The position numbers were made by a program, and so were the translations under genes. A DNA stretch of 33,634 bases, from contig JAQGAU010000231.1 of NCBI GenBank assembly GCA_034698045.1, positions 1 through 33,634 on the forward strand, in the 5' to 3' direction. The first letter of the stretch is position 1. Each line of letters begins with the position of its first letter. This DNA comes from Paramacrobiotus richtersi (Eukaryota; Tardigrada; Eutardigrada; Parachela; Macrobiotidae). Shown piece after piece: positions 28,338-33,634 of the stretch. A model generated the notes under the pieces. The model ran no database searches. It was not told the origin of the DNA and worked only from the letters and a program-made list of their open reading frames with translations.

Positions 28338-29854
28338 TTAGATTAACTTTAGGTTGATGGTCTGCACGACAAACTCGTCCTCTTCCATGTACGGTCGCAC
28401 CCAAACTTCGAACTGTCCACTGAAGAATTTCGGTAGGTTTGGCATCGTCATGCTGAAATTATCTTCGTTCAGTTCAAGATCACCGCCGTCCGGAAAGACG
28501 GCTACACGCAAAGCGCGCAAAGGATGCGACGTTTGAGCAAAGATAATGCGTCGATTGTAGCGGACGACGTAGCGGTGGCTTGTGTGCTCCGTCATCCGGA
28601 TGCGGAGCTTTGAAAACAGGGTTATGTTCGTTCCTGCTCGGTGGGTCACGTTTATTGCCGGTGTTTGGAACACATCGGCTGGAGTTAAAATGGGCCTACA
28701 ATATGCTTTTCGTTAAAATGGCTCGTTTATGGTTGTACTATAATTCGACTACAAGGGTATCGCTGCTACAATTATGCTATTATTAGCACAGGTCACATAC
28801 CAATAAACAGAAACGGTAGCTAGCTGAACTGACAGATTGTACTAGCGAATACTATGCCGCACAAGCTAGCCTTATCATTTTTATGCGACAACTCGTAAGA
28901 GTCGACTCTAAACCGATGTTAGAAGAACAGTTGACTGAACTGAACTATTCTCTGTCAGTTCACTAAGTTTGCCGTCTATTGTTTTACGTTACGAATACCG
29001 ATACTTGCAAATGGATCTTCTGGCGGTATGGATACATATGTCGCTTACGTCAGCCGGTATGCCTGATTTACACATTCACGACCAGTGTCGTTCCTTTCCA
29101 GACAGTGGCAGTACACGCTTCCCACAGCGTCAAACGTAACGTTGTGGATGTGCATGTAAGCTGTCGTGGATGTTCTGGTTTGGCGGTAGACAAATGACGA
29201 AGGATCTCCTTCGTCAGGCACTTCACGCACAAGATGACCCTTATGGTGCCACAACAGTGCGTCGAAATCCGGACATGTTGTGTTATGGCAGGGGCAATTG
29301 CTTAATGGACAACTGAACACTGCCGTTTGTCGAAGTCTTGTTCTGATCAGGGTTAATGGCTGGTCCCTTGCATGTTGAAGCAGGCCCGGCAAGCGGCATT
29401 GGCGCTCCGTCCAAGCTCAAGACGATTCTTCCTTCGACACTAGTTTGTTCGGCGGTTTGTAAGGCTCTGCGGAGCGCTGCAAGACAAGTAAAGAGGCGTA
29501 AAAATATATTATGACAAACAGCTCAACGTTCACACTTTCTTCGTGAGCTGGAGGAAAGGACTGACGGGATTGCATCGTGACTCTGAACGCCTGATAGATC
29601 GGACCGTGCCTTGTCAAGCTTTGATCGATTTACTTAATAATGCCAGTAGCCTACAACTGGATTTATTCTGCATTGAATACACCTTACAGATCATTTAATT
29701 AGATACCTCTACTCGACCGCAGACTTGTCGACTTACCCAAAATCTTATCATCCACTTGAGGCACTGGATTGCATTGTTCGGATACGCAGAATAACAAACA
29801 AATCACCGTGCATGACGGGACAATGGTACACATCGGCATTCGACGATTCTTCAT
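28338..29854 (-). pseudogene. Secreted two-domain Ig-like protein, copy B, with frameshift
   Basis: Exon 1, 29854-29737, encodes a signal peptide (MKNRRMPMCTIVPSCTVICL, then LFCVSEQC) and ends at consensus donor GTAAGT. Exon 2, 29476-29049, follows CTTGCAG and ends at GTAAGC. Exon 3, 28695-28338, follows TTGTAG and ends in TAA. Phases match copy A at 2073. Exon 2 begins RRALQTAEQTSVEGRIVLSL (copy A: GRIVFSL) but is 26 bp shorter: 21 bp in frame plus 5 bp out of frame just after TCKGPA, so the Ig domain proper (RTRLRQTAVFSC onward) is in another frame. Use of a cryptic AG (GTCTTGAG) inside exon 2 would restore frame at the cost of the conserved segment. All other sequence is well kept, so it is either a young pseudogene or a gene with a shifted exon start. 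Confidence 0.7.
29194..29215. repeat. 22-bp palindrome inside Ig copy B exon 2
   Basis: TGACGAAGGA and TCCTTCGTCA pair with a two-base centre. Copy A has a weaker version at the same codons (CAAGGA, TCCTTTG). Confidence 0.7.
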
Positions 29855-29859
29855 TTCAT

Positions 29860-30220
29860 CGACTTGAGTACAACGGCGTTCCACTATTTTAACGGACCGT
29901 ATTACACTCCTGAAGACAGTTATGTCGCAAAAAAACTAATATACGCACAAGTAAATATTAATCGCGATTTGCGACCGAACCCGTGCAAATTCCGTTACAA
30001 TGTGGCGGAGCGCCGATAATATATAGTGATGCTAGCAGCCTGAAGTGAGTATAATTAGAATTAGCACGATCACCTGGCAACGGCAGTTCTATCCAGTGGT
30101 AATTCGTGACCTTTTACTGTCAGTTCGAAGAACCAACACTAACAGTCATTATAACTCTCGTTCTTGGTCTAATCACTTCTACTTCATAGTAATTGTGCTG
30201 AATACAACCAGCATTTTTTC
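29860..30220. other. Upstream region of Ig copy B
   Basis: Should contain its promoter; no TATA consensus was identified with confidence. No other gene seen. Confidence 0.3.
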
Positions 30221-30228
30221 ACTCGCAG

Positions 30229-30437
30229 GCACTGTTGAATACTACGCTCTACGCGTGAAATTTAATCGCACCAATACGTGCTTATCGTTGCGTTCATCGC
30301 ATGGTCAAGCGTTAACCCTTAGCTCTCTGGTGGCAGACATGCAAGTGAGCAGTTCTGTTTCCTCATACGACTCGTATCTAGACGCTAATGCGTACTCACG
30401 ATCCGGAGCACACACATGGACGAATCCGTCGCTATAA
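30229..30437 (+). CDS. Possible terminal exon of an unknown gene
   Basis: After a good acceptor (TTTTTTCACTCGCAG) the frame reads TVEYYALRVKFNRTNTCLSL, then RSSHGQALTLSSLVADMQ and ends TNPSL with TAA at 30435-30437. The open frame extends upstream without ATG. No upstream exon or homologue recognised. Confidence 0.25.
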
Positions 30438-30537
30438 CTGCATGGCGGTCACACCCCGACATACTCCTTTTAAGTCAAATTTATCAGCAAAGCGCTCTGA
30501 TCATGCACGAACAAAATTCGGCACAACTTTTAAGTGA

Positions 30538-30951
30538 TCATGCATATGCGGTTATGTGATTGTTCGCTGCGTCATCGCTGTTAACTGAAAGCTTTAGGAG
30601 AAAGCCGTTCGCTAACGGAAAGCTGTATGTAGTCTTCGAATCGGTAACCCACACAGACCTTTGCTTCCCGACTATAGAATTTCGTCGAAACGCAGATGAC
30701 AATACACCTCCCACTGCCAGAATGGGCCCAGTGCTTCCAGTGTGATGTCGCCGTGGATAAGGTAATAACGCGAGCACAGGGTTGCCACTTGAGGCCATCG
30801 TTTGGGCATTTCTGTGTTTATTATTTCTGCTCGAAAACTCTAGGGTATATGATGGCTCTACGGCAGTAGATACGCGGCAGAGCCAATAATAGATACAAAA
30901 TAGATGGAAAGCTAACAGCAAATAACACAATCGGATCTTTTTGAATATCAT
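30538..30951 (-). CDS. Possible secreted or single-pass protein, 137 aa
   Basis: ATG 30951 opens MIFKKIRLCYLLLAFHLFCI then YYWLCRVSTAVEPSY, a classic signal peptide or signal anchor, followed by a basic stretch (SSRNNKHRNAQT), ALLPYPRRHHTGSTGP, AVGGVLSSAFRRN, and VWVTDSKTTYSFPLANGFLL to the stop at 30540-30538. No introns, no family recognised, no paralogue in the window. The open frame also extends 44 codons upstream, so the start is chosen for the signal peptide. Confidence 0.4.
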   Translation of the reverse strand: MIFKKIRLCYLLLAFHLFCIYYWLCRVSTAVEPSYTLEFSSRNNKHRNAQTMASSGNPVLALLPYPRRHHTGSTGPILAVGGVLSSAFRRNSIVGKQRSVWVTDSKTTYSFPLANGFLLKLSVNSDDAANNHITAYA

Positions 30952-30999
30952 AGAATTGACTACAATACCGGATTGTACCTCTATTATCATTACGACGGA

Positions 31000-32020
31000 C
31001 TTTGCCATGTTAATAAGTACGCCATATTCTTCCGACCGCAACCGTAGTTGCGGGATTTTCAGCAACAAATCCAGTAAGGTCACCGATACAGATATATCAA
31101 CAAATGAACTGGGACAAGGAGATCAATTTGTCTTATAACTGCAAACGACTGCAGTCATTCATGAATGGCTACAGTGCTTTGTGGGTGAAAATGGATGACA
31201 AAGGCCTTTTATGAGCGAAAATGCGTGGCTATAAGCTCACCCAGAAAAATCACTAATTATGTGCGGTCAAGTGTTGCGGAAGGCAGCTGGTTTGATGTTT
31301 GTATTTCAGCATGTACCGTTTATCATGGATCCGTTCTATCTGGACATTGCGACCGTATGATTAAGCAAACAATTGATAAAAGTTCTTACCGGCCGTCATA
31401 ACTTCGCGACTGAAACTGAGAGATGGAGTAATGCGCCTCGTGAAGTAAGAATATGCAAAGCGTGTTAAGAAAGCTGAAAGTGAGCAGCGTGCGCTGTTCG
31501 AAAGTCTTCCTGTACACGGGCAAAAACTGAATGAGAGAGTGAGTTCCGAAGGTAATGTTTCAGAGCATGACCTAGGAGGAAATTTTGAGGAGTTGCTTAC
31601 GACAAAAGTCTTAATCTTTCTCCAGCAACAGTAATTGCTCAAAGAGAGCTCTGTATAACAATCATCGTGCACGCATTGGAGAGATCTTGCTATTGCGTCC
31701 GTAATGCTATTTCTAAATTTCTCTTGATGTTTACTTAACTGACCAGCAATGTTTTTCGACTACCTCTAATGCCACCTTCGGAACCGATGAAAGTGAGCTA
31801 TGACAGAACGACTGAAATATGCTGCCAGTTTTTGTTCACCTTGCTGTGTTTGCCAGCCTCAAAATCAAATACACGAGTACAAACGTATACGAATCTCGCG
31901 TCTGATTAAAAATACAGCTTATTCAAAGTCAGTATGGTTCTTAATTAGTTAATTTATCACGTCTGTTGTTTGGCATCCGTCTGGTGTCGTGTACCGGCTT
32001 TTAAAATCTTGTCGCGGCGC
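31000..32020. other. No supported gene
   Basis: Open frames on both strands lack motifs or paired splice sites. Confidence 0.4.
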
Positions 32021-32023
32021 CAT

Positions 32024-32877
32024 TCAACCTGCACCACTGCCGAAAAAGTTCTGCAGTAAATTTGCTAGTTTTTGGAATTTGTTGCGACTGAGTCGATTGG
32101 GGGCGGAGTAATACTTCAGATTCCGCTTTGTGGATTTGCTCGGCTGGTCTTCGGAGATGACGGTCACTCCGTGCTGCACAACAGCAACAACGGCATCTTC
32201 TCGATCAGCGTGCGCATAGCCACCAACCTCCACCATGTCCTGATCCAGAATATGCCAATGCACATTCCTCAACACAGTGCGACAGTCGAAACTGTTGTCC
32301 GTGTAAATGAGCAGCGTAATGGCTGGGGACTGCGTTACATTCTTTTCCGAGCTGGTCAGTACACCTGCGGAACAGTGCACGACCAACGGTTCTGCATCCG
32401 TGCAAATGAGAAAATCGCTAAGCCAATTATCGATGGATAGCACTGGGGAAGATTCATCGTTTCCCGGGCTGTTCTGGGGCAGTGCATAAACAAAATCTGA
32501 AAATTCGTGCAAATGGCCGTGGCAAGTAAGACTTGAATCAGCTTGGAAGATAATTTTGTTGGCTGCAGTTGCATCCGGATTCTCCTCATTAACTTGGAGC
32601 GTTCCGTTTTGACATGTGATTTGCACGGCATCATTGTCGGCATTACGCGCTTTTGCGGGTACACCAGCCCTCTCCAATACTTTGTGGTGAAGGTCGTAAA
32701 GAATGTTCTCACACTGACGTCGGCCATCGCTCAGAAAGATTATGGTGCTGGCATCGGTTTTTACCCGAACAGAGCTTGGAAGTTCGAAGCGGCCGAGTGA
32801 GCATTCGACGCGAAAAGACTGTGGCGTATAACAAGAGCGGCGCGGGAATCTCTCACTAGTGGCCTGCGCTTCCGGAC
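32024..32877 (-). CDS. Probable secreted protein of four cysteine-containing repeats (5' exon missing)
   Basis: A long terminal exon starts at 32877 after a strong acceptor (TTTCTCTTCTTCGCAG, phase 1) and ends TGA 32026-32024, giving about 283 residues. Three repeats of about 50-55 residues plus spacers are visible: VECSLGRFELP...IIFLSDGRRQCENILYDL; VQITCQNGTLQV...IIFQADSSLTCHGHLHEF; VVHCSAGVLTS...LLIYTDNSFDCRTVLRNV. The shared pattern is V-x-C-x-x-G-x-L/F, about 20 residues, hydrophobic-I-x-x-D/S-x-x-x-C, then a helix-like stretch. A fourth, VVAVVQHGVTVISEDQP, lacks the first Cys. Each of the first three has one Cys pair, probably a disulphide. The C-terminus is basic (KSTKRNLKYY) then LQNFFGSGAG. 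I do not recognise the family. A first exon with the signal peptide should lie above 32900, but I could not fix it. Confidence 0.65.
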
Positions 32878-32899
32878 CTGCGAAGAAGAGAAACACGTA

Positions 32900-33634
32900 C
32901 TCAGAACCAAAAGATGAATTGACTATTCAGGAGGCAAAGCATTAGCTTTTTTCACGATTATGACTTTCCAGTTTCGAAGAAGTTGCATCCTAGTAACAAT
33001 TGTGAGTTTGGATATTGAGAGTTTAGCGTTTGCTGTCCGCCAACATCGCTGAAGTGATGGGTTCTTTTAAACCGACTGTTTTAATTTATTTTGCTTGGAA
33101 TTGGTTTTGGTTGGCAGCATCATCTTATCAGGATAGAATCACGAATGAACCAAGAGCAAATTTCGTATAAAACTCACACAAATCAAAAGGCCGCAAATCC
33201 ACCGTTTTATGATAATGTTGGCCTCGAGCTTAAAGGCTAGAACGCAATCAGAAAAGCCTTTTCTTAAAAGGTAGCAGAAATTGGTCACCTGTTTCTTAAC
33301 GAACGATTGTACTACACACAGTCGTTCACCACAACAATATTCGGCTGACTCTCTGGTTGTCGCTGTGAGCTAGAGGGTCCCAGACGACAGATGTACGTAC
33401 CTGGATTTCTTTTGAAATAACGTACATACAGTATGTATATTGAAATGCATACGTTTTCGGGAAATAACTGTGCAACAAATACAGATAGAACAGTCATCCG
33501 TATGATGCACCTTTCACAATATTATTTATGCGTACAGTATGCGAAAAAAAAAAGTACTTCAAGACATACATACATTGTTTGAACAATGCCAGGGGAAACG
33601 GTGAGTCGTGTGTTAAGCGACTGGAACCGGTGCC
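32900..33634. other. No supported gene; probable 5' region of the repeat-protein gene
   Basis: Only short frames. The first exon of the minus-strand gene ending at 32877 is expected here or beyond the window edge. Confidence 0.35.

Noticed and set aside
28825..28955. 12-bp inverted repeat TGAACTGACAGA/TCTGTCAGTTCA about 110 bp apart
   Set aside because: Lies in the intron of Ig copy B; a stem this short with a long spacer is plausible by chance and shows no other feature.

Overview
This is eukaryotic, almost certainly invertebrate-metazoan, nuclear DNA. Coding segments are split by short GT-AG introns, AATAAA signals follow two gene copies, and a FLYWCH-type zinc finger (largely an animal domain) sits beside a MULE transposase. 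Small secreted and membrane protein genes occur as local paralogues. A tardigrade or a similar small-genome ecdysozoan is my best guess, but nothing here proves it. No rRNA, tRNA, CRISPR or prokaryotic operon was seen.

Layout. (1) 1-1.6 kb: no supported gene. (2) 1.6-1.9 kb: reverse-transcriptase C-terminal remnant. (3) 2.07-3.8 kb, plus: secreted two-domain Ig-like gene; a second copy lies inverted at 28.3-29.9 kb. (4) 4.2-10.1 kb: large inverted duplication with arms of about 1.6 kb, each carrying a copy of one small signal-peptide gene with a conserved intron, around a centre holding an intact four-helix membrane protein gene (6185-6601). (5) 10.7-16.9 kb: tandem duplication of a secreted leucine-rich-repeat gene. 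Copy 1 is decayed. Copy 2 looks intact but has gained a truncated LINE upstream and a second retroelement fragment in its intron. (6) 18.4-18.9 kb, minus: unknown gene with an in-frame TGA. (7) 19.2-19.5 kb: LTR with a polypurine tract. (8) 20.5-24.9 kb: MULE DNA transposon with TIRs, a FLYWCH exon, a split transposase and an antisense two-ORF cassette. (9) 25.2-27.1 kb: four-helix membrane gene and a possible small gene, both containing long hairpins. (10) 28.1-32.9 kb: probable secreted-protein genes, ending with a protein built from four cysteine-containing repeats.

The most unusual signal is a set of six near-perfect hairpins of like geometry (stem 31-34 bp, loop 0-7 nt) at 5.0, 5.6, 8.7, 25.4, 26.1 and 27.0 kb. 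Most lie inside or at the edge of coding exons, and at least one begins with a GT at its base. They could be hairpin introns (introner or mirtron-like), hairpin small-RNA loci, or template-switch palindromes. Paralogous gene copies here differ by presence or absence of these hairpins, which suggests recent gain or loss.

Exon models come from reading splice sites, frames and paralogue conservation by eye. First exons are missing for several genes and are stated as such.
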